A DNA stretch of 64,000 nucleotides from Leptodactylus fallax. Lineage: Eukaryota; Chordata; Amphibia; Anura; Leptodactylidae. This document shows positions 52,069-63,519 of this stretch, one piece after another (the first letter of the stretch is position 1; the number at the start of each line of letters is the position of its first letter). The stretch is taken from positions 1,214,501 through 1,278,500 of the forward strand of contig CAMRHE010000352.1 in assembly GCA_947044405.1 (NCBI GenBank). Reading direction: 5' to 3'. The notes below the pieces were generated by a model. That model was not told the origin of the DNA. It did no database searches and saw nothing but the letters and a program-made list of their open reading frames with translations. Position numbers and translations under genes: made by a program.

Positions 52069-52395
52069 TGTGAACCTAGCCTTAGAGGGTTAACAAACTT
52101 CCCAAATGTAGTTTTTACTTATTTGAGGGGCGCAGTTTTGAAAATGGGGCAATTTATGGAAGGGTTCTAACATATAGGCCTTTATAATCCAATTCAGAAC
52201 TGAAGTGGTAGCTAAAAAATAAGTTCCTGAAATTTTCTTGTAAATCTGGAAAATGGCGGTTACACTTGTAAGCTAAAACATCCAAACTAAATTAAAGGAC
52301 ATCCCCTAAAGTCAAAAGTTTGCTATGGGGCCCAGTATTTGCTAGTTATGCCCCTGTATAATGGTGTACAGTTTTTACTAGACCAATAAAAATTA

Positions 52396-52460
52396 CAGTT
52401 GTGGCAAAAAGTTGAGACCGACACAAATGTTGGTTTTCACAAAGTTGACTATTTTGTAGG
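52396..52460 (+). mobile_element. Tc1/mariner family F, terminal fragment
   Basis: The sequence cagttgtggcaaaaagttga, followed by gacacaaatgttggttttcac after a TA at 52394-52395, looks like a Tc1-type inverted terminus. No partner end or transposase is nearby. Confidence 0.6.
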
Positions 52461-53159
52461 AAAACAGCATGGACGGCATATGGATGATAAGTGTTTGCCA
52501 CTCATGCCCTCCATGGAGCCATTAATTTCATGCAGTGAACCCAGGCTGCAAAAGTGACAGGAATAGGACCTTTCCTCAGTTTTGGAACTGACACGCTCAT
52601 GGCCCCTGCACAGACTCGTAGTAATACATAGACGTGTACGTGTGTGGCCCCATAGAAAATAATGGATCGGCGTGCTAGCTGTCAGCATGAATGGAACCTT
52701 ACGCTAAGTTCACATTAGCACCAGGTGTCCAAACTCCTGATTTGTCGGAGGACAAGAAAAACAGACAAATTGACTACTTTAATAGCAGACACCAGCAGAG
52801 TCCATTGATTATAATGGGGTCCGTCGGAGATCTGTTCTTTTTAACTTAAAACACCAGACAAAAAAGTCGGGTTTGCAAGACTTTTTAGTACAGCGATTTT
52901 AGATTGAGACTGCGACAGAAATCAATCAAACTCAACAATTGGATAAACATAAAGTGTACCACTAGATGAGGTAAAAACTGAAAGGAAAAATAGCCATCGA
53001 GCTATTAGCAAAGTGAAATAAAATATAAATTGTGAGCGCTAATATGAACAAGTGCTGAACTAGAAGAGGGCCCTCTCTAGCATTGCTCAATTACCTACGG
53101 GGTGCTCTTATTATATTTATAGCAACCCATTAAGAGAAACATTGGTTCCATAAAAAAAA

Positions 53160-53520
53160 AAAAAAAAAAAGTTCGATCCAGCCACACATCATCTTTAGTA
53201 GTCTGGATAGACAAAATACACTTAAAGATGCTCACCTCACCTCTCCCCGATGCTCCAGTGTCCTCCCAGCACGTTCTGGTCCTTCTGCTCCAGCATCTTC
53301 TCAAAGTGAAACTGTTCACTGGCTGTGACGTCACAGATCCCTTCCATTGAAGTTGCTGATTGGCCTCAGCGGTCACGTGACAGCTGAGGCTAATTAGTGG
53401 CCTCAGGAATAGACCCGTGATATCACAGGTAGTAGACTTCCGCCACAGGTCAGCACAGGACCAAGAAGACCGGACCGCGCAGGGAGGCACTCGAGCGCAC
53501 TGTGGAAAGGAGAGTATGAG
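53160..53520. repeat. CpG-rich dispersed repeat
   Basis: A segment with ttggcctcagcggtcacgtg and cctgtgatatcac-like inverted parts, related to 39600-39850, 42955-43240 and in part 59350-59460. It starts next to a poly(A). Confidence 0.65.
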
Positions 53521-53559
53521 AGCACTGACTCAAAAATACCTTGTTGATTAAAACTTTCC

Positions 53560-53576
53560 GGGGGGGGGGGGGGGGG
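53560..53576. repeat. G homopolymer
   Basis: A run of about 17 G, a possible quadruplex or assembly-sensitive site. Confidence 0.9.
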
Positions 53577-53609
53577 TTGGATTCTCTACAAGTGGGCCTC
53601 TGTTTTATC

Positions 53610-54650
53610 TTTCCAGGGTGACCAATACCTTCTCCAAAAATAAGCCCTAGCTACATTTTCCAGGTTTTTTGGAGTAGGCTTGAAATATAAGCCCTACTCC
53701 AAAAATAAGCCCTAGCTAATTTAACCCCTTCCCGACATCTGTCGTGTGATTACAGCAGATGCCAGGTCCTTAAAGACGGCGGCCGCTCTGCTGCAGAACG
53801 GCTACCATAGCTGCTGTACCGGGTCTCCGTAGAGATCTGGAGTTAATGCCCGCAATCAGTGTCTACCCTGATTGCGGGCATTGTTGAGCGTGACCTCCCT
53901 CCCTCCTTCCCACCAAAGTTAATGCCCGTAATCAGAATGGACTCTGACCGCGGTGATTGTGTGTGACCTCCGTGCTTTCCCCCCGGTCCCCACCCCCTAT
54001 AGCTACTATACCTGGTCTCCTTGTACAGCGATTAATGCCCGCGATCAGAGTCCACTGATCGCGGGCATTGTTGAGTCTGCCAGTCCGTGAACCCAGTCTT
54101 ATGAAGGCTCCCAGGCCTGTCATAGGAATATTACTATTGAGGCTGGTCTATGACCAGCCTCATTAGTAATGTAGATAATCTCCCATAGACTGCAATACAT
54201 TGTATTGCAGTCTATTGGATGATTGCAGGTGCAAGCCCCCTAGGAGTGGTTAATAGTTTAAAAAAAAAAGTTAAAAAATATAAAAAACACAATAATAAAA
54301 GTTCAAGCCCCCTCCCACTTTCACTAGAATACATATAAAAATAAAATATTACCGTGAAACCCATACACATAAGGTATCCCTGTGTCCGAAAACGCCCACT
54401 CCACAAGCTTATAAAAATATTTTACCTCTATAGTGAATGCCGTAGCGAAAAAAAAAAAAGATCAAAAGTGCCGAACTGCTGTTTTTTCGCTGTTTCACCT
54501 CTGACAAAAGTTGAAATAAAAAGCGATCAAATGTGTGATTGTTGTTTATGGAAAAAATTAAGACCTACCCCGAAAATAAGCCCTATCCCTTTTTTCTGAG
54601 AAAAAAAAATATTATAAGACCCTGTCTTATTTTTGGAAAAACACGGTAGT
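53610..54650. repeat. Composite dispersed repeat with aaaaataagccct ends
   Basis: The motif aaaataagccct occurs at 53638, 53703 and 54571. A nearly perfect palindrome agactgcaatacattgtatt lies at about 54187-54213. The part 54330-54560 matches 23840-24090. No gene. Confidence 0.55.
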
Positions 54651-55910
54651 TTTAATCAGAGTTATTTTTGATTCAGTGCTGTTGTGAGGGGAGGTGCACT
54701 CTCTTCTAAACCTGGGCAGATCTGGGTTTCTCCTGGTAGAATAGATCCGGCATATGTTGCAGCTACACTATTACCAAGTGGATTGTGGTTTACAATCAAT
54801 ACCAGTGGCTTTTGATATGGATGTAGCTCAGTAGCTAATACTTATTCTGGGCTTCACTTACTATCCCATAAAAAGTTTTTTTTTTTTTCAGTGACATATT
54901 TTTAACTCGGCTAGTCACATTTAAGTATATTTTCTCTACCTAGACTGCTACAGGATACACACACGTGGCTGGATCTAACATGTTTTATGGAACCAATGTT
55001 TCTCTTAATGGGTTGCTATAAATACAACAGAGTCTCCGAATAGAGATATGACGCATATGTGAACGCTAAGTCAGATGTTTGTATGGTATACTAAAGTACA
55101 ATTCTAAGCATTTTATAAGTTTTTAAACTTTTGACAAATGCATCAAGTTTATGAATGACTCAATCAGGGCTGTGGAGTCGGAGTCGGTGCCTATTTTGGT
55201 GGAGTCAGAGTCGGTATAAAATGGACCGACTCCGACTCCCAAAATATATAATAAATTGGTACAGTTAGTAGTACAATGCAGTATGTGCTGAATATATTTT
55301 CATAAGAATTTGGGAAAATGATGAAATGTTGAAAATGATGAAATGTCCTGTAAAGGTCTGTTCTATTCCTCATATAATGATGGGACTGAGTTCTGAGTGA
55401 ACCTATAAGGTTTAGCACCATTATCTGGAGTAAGCAAAAGATACAAGTGTTGTGATTGTGAGGACTGAAAAGCTTGACTTTATCTGTAATTGTGCTGGAG
55501 ACGCACCCACAGCCCGAGGACACAGAGTGACTGCTTGTCAGCAAGTGAATCATTATGCTGAGACTGAGAACTCCTTTAAGGCAAGTACTTCTTCTTAGTA
55601 TATCTAAACTTTCAATAAACTGCATAAATCAATTGTCCAGTGTTCTCTCTGTATGCTTTGTGTTAGTTTGCTTCTCCTCTGAGCTCATGTTTGGAGAGGT
55701 TAGCTGCTCTGCTCAGATGGCTTATATATGCTATACATAGAATATAAGGGGGGAAACTGTTTTCTAACATCTCAAACTTAGAAATACAGAAACACACATG
55801 TGAGAAAGTACTATAGGTGTAGAAGCTGTTGCCACTTGCCAAGGCTTTGTTATCTAGCACTGCTAGTAGTTTCACTTTGTAGATTGTGAAGCAGTATGAT
55901 GTAAAACACC

Positions 55911-56105
55911 CAGGGCCTGATGTATGAAACTGTCTAGGTGTAGAAGTTTCTTTGTTGCCCATAGCAACCAATCAGAGCTCCCCTTTCATGTAGTGCTCTG
56001 GAGAAATGAAAGCAGAGCTCTGATTGGTTGCTGTGAGCTCTGACTGGTTGCTATGGGTAACAAAGAAAGTCTTAGACCAAGACAGTTTTCACACATCAGG
56101 CCCTT
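55911..56105. repeat. CCAAT-bearing fold-back MITE in the hAT-4 5' region
   Basis: Inverted ends: cagggcctgatgtatgaaac and the inverse ending acacatcaggccctta. The inner arms are ttgcccatagcaaccaatca and its inverse at about 56025-56062. No clear TSD was found. Confidence 0.8.
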
Positions 56106-56340
56106 AGTGAGCTGTATCCAGAGAAAAGTGTGATACTGAAAGTTCAGAGTAAAGAGACCTAATAAAACATATATTACAAACTTTTTATTTATCATGACAT
56201 ATCGATAGCTGTACTATTGATTTATGCATAGTTTGTTTTATTTCTATCCAAAGTTATACTCGCTATTCTTTCAGATATTACAATATACCTTTTTTTTATA
56301 GGACAAAATTATTTTGAAAACAAATTTATATCATTATAAA

Positions 56341-58363
56341 ATGTCTAAGAAGCTTCCTATGAAGTCAGCTGTATTTGAGCATTTCACACTAACTGAAGAT
56401 AAAAAATATTGTGTGTGTCAGTGTAAGATAAGTGACCCAGATGAGAACAAATGCTGTGATGTTAAAATCAGTGCATACTCCGGAAGCGAGAAAAACGCTC
56501 CTACGAGAGCTTCCAATCTAAAAAGACATTTAAGCCGCTTCCACCCAGAAGTTTTCAAATCTGTGACTGAGAAGGATCAGAGTGACACCAAGAAACCAGT
56601 GCCCAGCACTTCCCGCCAGGCAACGGAGGATGAAAGATTGTCTCAAACATCAGTAACAAGATATTTTCTAAGTGACAAAATTACTGTAACAATGACAGCA
56701 GATGTGTTTAAAAGACAACTCATAGAGCTTGTTGTGAAGGACGGTGTACCATTATCATTATTTGCTTGACCAAGTTTTAAAGCTCTTAATGGAGAAATGG
56801 CCCGCAAACTTGGTGTTTCTCTGGAAAGACAAAGTATTAGAAAATTAGTGATTGAAGAAGCCCTTAACCAAAAAGAACATCTTAAAAAGATTCTCAAGAG
56901 ACACTTAATATATCTTAAAATGGATGCCTGCACGCGTCACAGAGTGAACTATTTTGCTATAAATGTAAGATTTGTTTGTGACAACAAAAAATTTGTTACC
57001 AAGACACTGGCAGTAAAGGATACTAAAGCTCAACACACCAGTCAGTTTCTCCAGGCCTTAGTGGAAAATGTTCTGGAAGATTATGAACTCAAAAAAGAAC
57101 AGGTTCTTGCTATTGTAACGGACAATGCTTCAAACATAATAAGTACAATTAAACTGATGAATGAGAATAAGGAAGGTGAAGAACAGTTAGAAGAAAACTT
57201 TGGATTCAGTATGTCTGAGATGGAAGCCCACAGTCCTGTTAGTGTAACTGAGGAACAAACAGATATTACTACAGAACAACAGCAAAATGATACTTTAGAA
57301 TTAGATCTTGCTGAAGCTGCTTCAAAATTCTCTCATATTTATCACATGCGCTGTGCTGTGCACACACTGCAGCTGGCAATAAGAGACAGTCTGCAAGAGG
57401 GACATGCTGGAACTCTGATTGGCAAGGTGAGGAAATTGGCTATTGCTGCCCGAACCCCTAAAATTGATTCCATCTTGAAGAGACGTGCTGGGAAAGGAGC
57501 AATCGTAGATCAAGCCACTCGGTGTGGCAGCACCTATTTAATGATTGAGCGATTAGTTGAGCTGAAGCCCTTTCTTGTGGACATGGCCAACCCTCAGGTA
57601 ACATTAAACAGAAGGTCAATTGACACAGGTGGCTGAATTAATGGAACTGCTTCATCACCCATTCACAGTAACAAAAAAACTACAAGCTGAGGATTTAACT
57701 CCTGGAACTTTCTTAAAGGAGTGGAAGAACTTGCTGTTTTGCATGTCCCAAAGACAAGGCTTAATCGCAGAGGGCATTGCTGCTTCAATGAAAAGGAGAG
57801 AGACACTGTTATTAGATAACAAAATTCTTCTGGCAGCTGTTTATGTGGACCCAAGTCATCGTATATTGCTGAATGATCAACAGATTACTAAAGGAAAAGA
57901 AGCTCTGACTGAGGTAGCAATTAGGATGAGTGGGCTACAGGACTGCCAAGAGCAAGAGGAATTGGGACTTGCCAGTGCTACTGCCACCATATCTTCAGCC
58001 TCGTCAGATGAAGAGTTTAACTTTGAAAAGTATTTGGATGACATGGATCAGGCAAAGCGTTGCCGCAGAGAAAAAGATTCCATTCCCATAGCAAACAAAC
58101 TGACTGTATTTCAGCAAAATTTTTCACTTGCTCTCAAAGAAGTAGAAGAGTTCAACCGATCATCAAAACTGACTGTGCAGGAGGCAATTCCTTTATACCC
58201 CGAGATTGTTAGAGATCTTGCCCATGTGGTCACCGCTTTGCCACCAACCCAAGTTAGTGTAGAGAGGCTGTTCTCTAGCCTTAAAATAATTCGATCCGAT
58301 TTGAGGTCATCTTTGAAGGAGGATCTGATGGAGGCGATACTTTTTCTCAGAACAAATTCATAG
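56341..58363 (+). pseudogene. hAT transposase with BED zinc finger, one stop and one frameshift
   Basis: The reading begins at MSKKLPMKSAVFEHF; an ATG 9 codons upstream is also possible. A BED-type finger (CVCQCK and later HLSRFH) lies within about the first 70 residues. A TGA at 56767-56769 (SLFA-stop-PSF) is the first lesion; the same frame then runs to about 57610. The RNase H-like core includes IVTDNASNI (near 57115) and a CAVHTLQLAI block (near 57354). A frameshift at about 57606-57612 moves to the next frame, which continues VAELMELLHHPFTVTKKLQ, AAVYVDPSHR and the hAT dimerisation domain (LPPTQVSVERLFSSLKIIRS). The total of about 674 codons is full length. It would excise and insert hAT ends making 8-bp duplications. 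Confidence 0.94.
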
Positions 58364-58661
58364 ACTCCACAAATGTTATTCAGGACGTTTTTGTTGAAAA
58401 CTGTTTTTTTTACCACTTACTGCAGCATTTTGCATATTTGCAATTTATTAAAGTTTTTTGTGTTCTAAAGTTGTATCCAATAAATATATTTTATGTTCTA
58501 CCTAAATAGCTTGATTATTGCATCATAAGGATGATAAAAAGCTTAAATTAAGTTAAGTTATCTCTTAAACATGCGCCATGTATGTCGGAGTCGGAGTCAG
58601 GGGAAATTGAGGAGTCGGAGTCGGGGCTTTGGCGTACCGACTCCACAGCCCTGGACTCAAT

Positions 58662-59330
58662 ACAAGGTTTTCCCATTGTGAATTGGTGCCTTCCCTGCAG
58701 AGATATCATTGCTTTTGTCAGTATGGAAATTAGCTATTTGGAGCAATGGCAATTGCTCTAAAGGTGGGGGTGGAGGGCTTGACACACACTGACTTTTAGT
58801 GACTGCGCCTGTGGCCCCGAAATTGTGTGCCCCTACACACATGAAGAGGCAAGTGGCAACCCCACCCTCATTTGCATACTGATAAAATAGCATTTGATTC
58901 AGCTAACTCTAACCTATCCACCTGTGGAGCTGGGTAGATGTGCTGGGTTCCGGTGACAGACTCCCATTAAATCTTGCCAATTTTTAAAGTGTGACAAAAT
59001 TGTTGGTACCTTTCTGTTAAAGAACGAAAAACCCACAATAGTCACTTAAATACTTTGCAACTGACAGAAGTATTAATTTAAATTTACTGATAATCAACTA
59101 ACGAAAAATCAGACATTGACTCTCAATTGTGGTTCACCAGAATAACTGCAAAAAAACAACATAATAAAACGGACCTGGAGAAAAACGATGATACCCCTAA
59201 ATGGTACTACATTCACCACTTTTGCAGGTTCAAGAGTTTTTATCTGCAAAACGCTCCAGTTCTGTAAGGGCTATCATGATTCTCATCTGGGGAAACTAGA
59301 GGGGGGACATTCATGTCCGCCATCTACCAA
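58662..59330. other. Unassigned intergenic DNA
   Basis: No gene or repeat could be supported here. Confidence 0.5.
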
Positions 59331-59339
59331 AGTATAACA

Positions 59340-59670
59340 TTAAAAAAAAAAAAAAAAAAAAATTACTCACCTCTCCTTGCTCCCCTGCTGCACTGTCCCA
59401 GAGTTTTCAGGGAGATGCAGACACGATGTGCGTCATTATCATATCGTGTCTACAGCTCCCGAGGTCGGAGCACACAGGGCCACAGTGGTGAAGCAGGGAG
59501 CAGACGGCTCCTGCTTCACTATTGAATTCAACTCATCTGTGTCCTCGGAACACAGAAGAGTTGAAGCCGGGAAATACCTCCCCCCAACGGGGACAGCAGG
59601 ACAGGACCCGGAATCCGAGACTGTCCCGCTGAGTACGGGATGGTTAGGAGGTACCGTGCAAGAACCATAA
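59340..59670. repeat. CpG-rich dispersed repeat after poly(A)
   Basis: It starts with poly(A) followed by ttactcacctctccttgctc, like the repeats at 39620 and 53230. Short open frames across it are incidental. Confidence 0.55.
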
Positions 59671-59707
59671 CTTTTTTATTTTTCCGTTCACAAAGCCATA
59701 TGAGCAT

Positions 59708-60322
59708 TTAAAAGGGGTTATCCAGATTTTAACATTGATGTCGTATCCTTAAACCAGGCATTTTTGGACGCGAGGATGTATAAATTTATGTTTATTTTTA
59801 TTTCAAATCTAGGAAATGAGGGGGGGGGTTGTGATTTGAATTTTTAGTTTTTTTTGTTTTTTTTTTAACTGTTTTATTAGCTCCCTAGGGGGCTTGAACC
59901 TGCAATCTTTTCATTTCATGTCCCATAGACTGCTGAGTCGGTGGCTATGGTGGCCTGTCTGCTTCAGAGTGGCCGTAATCTTTAAATACTCAGCTTCCGC
60001 CGTACTATGACACTATAATGTCACAGTATAGGGATAGTAAATAACATTGGTAGCAGTGGAGCAAAACAAAAAAATAAATAAAGATAAACGGAGTTGCCAC
60101 TCCACCACTATTAATTGGCACTTTGGCCATTTGAACCGTCCTAGTGAACTTAGAGCCAAAGCTGATGCTTTAGTGATAAATTCAAATGGACCAGTTACAT
60201 ACTGAATCACATGACTAATGCAGAAATTTATAGAAATGCGATATAAAAAATTCAAATAGAAATACACAGGAAAAGCACATTAATATAAAAAAAACTTTTA
60301 ATGTCCCTGAATAACCCCTTTA
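59708..60322. repeat. MITE-like repeat with aaaggggttatccag ends
   Basis: The left end aaaaggggttatccag (59709) and the right end ctgaataacccctttaa (60306-60322) are inverted. Inside, a segment with ctccctagggggcttgaacc resembles 54220-54240. Confidence 0.65.
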
Positions 60323-60839
60323 ACGGTGCATTTATAAAATGCCCCTTTTAAAAAAAAAATAAAAAAAAGGAGGCAATGGCACTCTAGTACATGGATATCA
60401 AAAAACTGAAATATCTAATAGCACTAAAATCACAAATTCCATTAGGTGAATTTTGTGCAAAATGTATGGTTAAAAACAAACAAAAAAAAAACAAAAACAA
60501 ACGCACACCATCAACAATTCTTGTCCCCATATCAGCGAAAGATTCTGCCTCCCATTATTTTCAACTGTTTTTTTCCAAAATCAAGGCAGGAGTAACCAAT
60601 CAAGTAACCATTGATGTTCGTGATTGGAAGAGACGATCACTTGAGTGTCTGCATTTTCGGCCTGACCTGCCTGTCCACTTAAAGAGGCTGGCCACTTTCA
60701 GACTGATATTGAGAATATGGACCAATGTTATTGTTTGTATAATAAAAAGTTGTACAATTGTCCAATACATTTTCTGTATCAATTCCTCACGGTTTTCTAG
60801 ATCTCTGCTTGCTGTCATTCATTCTGCTTTACTTCCAGT

Positions 60840-60980
60840 GGATAATAATCAGTCCATGGTCATGTGATGAACACACAGGTGCACAGTTCGTTATAGTCAC
60901 AGCTAATTAATCAGACATCTGCCTCGTAATGAGCTCTGCAATTGTGTGTCCATCACATGACTATGGACTGATTTATAGCC
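60840..60980. repeat. Fold-back with tcagtccatggtcatgtgatg arms
   Basis: The arm aatcagtccatggtcatgtg at about 60848 pairs with catgactatggactgattta at about 60956, with one mismatch. It is about 125 bp long overall. Confidence 0.8.
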
Positions 60981-61063
60981 TGGGGTTAGACGCACACGAT
61001 CGAGGTGCAAAACACCTGTGAAAAGCATTCACTTTCCATGGCCTTCTTTCACCAGAGGGGCAC

Positions 61064-61119
61064 CCGTTTTCACGGATCTCCCATACATTCAATGCATGGA
61101 GGGATCCGTGAAAACGGAC
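61064..61119. repeat. Palindrome with ccgttttcacggatc arms
   Basis: The arms near 61065 (cccgttttcacggatc) and 61103 (gatccgtgaaaacgg) enclose a loop that is itself partly palindromic (cattcaatgcatgg). Confidence 0.8.
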
Positions 61120-61489
61120 AAAAATAGGACATGACCTATATTTTGACGGTCTATGACAACGGACCATCAAAATAACAGACATGTAGCTTCCTGCTGCCTT
61201 AGCTGATGAAATGCATTCTGGTAGTTGTAGGCTCTCACACCTCCCCCCTCCCTCTCTAACACCCCCTACCTGTCTCCGAAGCTATTCCTCCCACTGCTAG
61301 CCATTTCCAACTCACTCAGCCCATCCCCGTACCCTATTATACTTTACCTGTCTTCTTCCTGTCTTCCTTCTGCGGGGAACGGCTCCTCTTCTTTTTTGAC
61401 TACAAGAGCGCAGCACTGTGCCGTAGCCTTCAATACATCTTGGCACACGAGATTTATTTCCCTGGCACGGCAGCGGGCTCCTCACCCAG

Positions 61490-62663
61490 CAGTTTCGATC
61501 GGACCAGATCAGACCCCCGAGTATAATAAGCGGAGCCCCCGGGGGAGGTGATGAAACATAAAAAACAATGTTACTCACTATTCCACGCTCCACAGCCGCT
61601 ATGTACTCTTCGGGCGCTTCTGCCTGAAGTCAGCTGACAAGGCCTCACGTCTGCGTCTGACGTTATTACGCATAATGACGTGACGTGACCCCTGAGACTC
61701 AATGAGCAGTCGCTGACTACAGGCAGAAGCACCCAAAGAGAACACAGCGGCTGCGGAGCGTGGAATGGTGAGTACATTGGTTTTTTTTAAGTTTGTCACC
61801 TCTCTTTGCCCTCCATTTATTATACTCTGTAGTCTAAAGAGACCCCACAGTATAATAATAGCTAGTGAGTGGCACAAATTGGAGTATTATAAAAGTTAGA
61901 ATATTATATCGTGTGCAGGGGCCACTATGGAGGATAACACAGTGTGCTGGTGCCACTATGGGACATAATACCGTGTGCAGGGGCCGCTATGGGACATATA
62001 CCGTGTGTAGGGGCCGCTATGGGACATATTGCTGTGTGCAGGTGCCGCTATGGGACATAATACTGTGTGCAGGGACCGCTATGGGACAAATACCGTGTGC
62101 AGAGGCCGCTATGGGCCATAATACTGTGTGCAGGGACTGCTATGGGACATAATACTGTGTGCAGGGACTGCTACGGCTGTGGGACATAATACCATGTGCA
62201 GGGACCACTATGGGACATTATTCTGTATAACAGTGTGTTTTCTATATTAAGGATGTGTTTTTGCACAGAAAACTCAGGCTTTGTTTTTTTTTTTTTTTTA
62301 CATCGAAGTAAAAGTTCCAGTGGCCTAAGAATATAGCTGCATCCAGATACACAGTGTGTTTTCACTATAAGGATGCTGCCATACGGTGCTCCTGGACACA
62401 TACAGTGCATTTACTACTAATTGCGGGATGCACATGGACTTTCATTGCTTCTAATCAGAAAGTACAGGAGCGTCCCAGGAAATAGCAGTAAACGCATGTG
62501 TCCTAAAGCATCTGGTGGCAGCACTTCTGTGTTATGGTTTGTGGTATATGACTTTAGTTTAGGGGTCGTCAGACTTACAATTATTGACCGGCACTCCGAG
62601 CACCTCATCTTTGATTTTTTTATTAAAATCGGCACGCCGAACAAAAAAGGTTGCCTACCCCTG
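61490..62663 (-). mobile_element. hAT-3, non-autonomous, with minisatellite
   Basis: The right end, ggttgcctacccctg at 62663, is the inverse of the hAT-2 start at 29384, and the adjoining about 300 bp match hAT-2 in reverse. The left part contains gacccc-gagtataata hairpin units and an inverted pair (ttccacgctccacagccgc at 61580 and its near inverse at 61749), like hAT-1. The left terminus was not found, so 61490 is approximate. Confidence 0.75.
61915..62220. repeat. Minisatellite of about 32-bp units in hAT-3
   Basis: About ten imperfect units with core gcaggggccgctatgggaca. This is the same core as in hAT-1, with ggga in place of ggag. Confidence 0.9.
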
Positions 62664-63519
62664 GTGTAGGGTTTTATAGTTATCCCGGACAACCCCTTTA
62701 ATGCTGGGTTCACACAGCATGGTTCTGTTGTGATTTTTGTTGCAGTGGTGTTGCTTTTTTCAATCAAAGCATTTTTAACTGCCGTAACAACTTGCAACTG
62801 CTACTATGCATTTTATTTGTAAGTAATGGCCATTAAACTGAGTTGAGAGGTATAAGAGCATGTTAAAATGGAGGAATTTGGCACTGAATTTTAGGCTGAA
62901 GCCCCATATTGCGAAAACGCAGATTTTTTTGCCATGACAATGCTTTGTTTTATAGTACCTGTTAAGTAAATGGGATTCTGGCTAATTCCATCCACACATT
63001 GCAGAAAAAAAGCCTGAAGCAGAAAAGCTGCTCACCTGCTGAAATGCTGCCATTTCCGTAAAGATATAATAAGAGCAGAAAGTCCGCAGAGAAAAACTCT
63101 GCGAAAAACGCTGCGGAAGCAAACCTTTATGCGTTTCCGCCGAGGTTTTTTTGATGTGGTGGGCCTTAGCCTTAGGCAGATTCCGCCTCAATCAGCTCAA
63201 AATTCTGCCTGAAACCAGCCTCCGTTCATTTCAATAGGAGTCGGATGTTGATTTTAACTCTATCAGATTTTTTCAATTAGCAGAAAAATATGCGTGATGC
63301 TTGATCTTCAGGCAGATTCCGCCTGATAACTCCCATTGAAGTGAATGGGAGGCAGAAATTTTGAAGGCAGAAAAATAATTTGCACAGGCGGAAAAATCTG
63401 CTTCAAAATTCCACCTTGTGAACCACCCCTAAATGTCTCTAAAGCTCTAATTGATTGTTTTAAGAAGTTTTAGGTAGTCTCTCGAAGACTGGAATTCCAT
63501 CCAGCAGTACCATGGGGGG
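62664..63519. other. Intergenic repeats, no gene
   Basis: It starts with a MITE-type end (cccggacaacccctttaa at about 62685) into which hAT-3 appears inserted. It is followed by a dispersed repeat with gcagattccgcct and attgaagtgaatgggagg (63170-63420). Nothing coding is supported. Confidence 0.5.

Larger units (their letters stand above)
53108..55024. repeat. Long-range inverted repeat, 41-bp perfect core
   Basis: The left arm near 53110-53150 (tagcaacccattaagagaaa) and the right arm near 54984-55022 (tttctcttaatgggttgcta) are perfect reverse complements over 41 bp. They extend imperfectly by about 35 bp inward (gatccagccacac / gtggctggatc). The 1.8 kb between holds several dispersed repeats. 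Confidence 0.85.
55165..58653 (+). mobile_element. Autonomous hAT element (hAT-4) with TSD gactcaat
   Basis: It begins cagggctgtggagtcgg and ends ccgactccacagccctg. It is flanked by gactcaat at 55157-55164 and 58654-58661. Subterminal gagtcggagtcgg repeats lie at both ends (55172-55240 and 58590-58640), a probable transposase-binding array. The length is 3489 bp with a nearly full transposase. Confidence 0.96.

Noticed and set aside
56314..58363. A domesticated ZBED-like host gene
   Set aside because: Intact hAT ends, an 8-bp TSD, a stop and a frameshift indicate a transposon copy, not a conserved gene.
61597..61877. Minus-strand frame of 92 codons with CHS/ASA composition
   Set aside because: It lies across the hairpin-rich left part of hAT-3 and has no domain.
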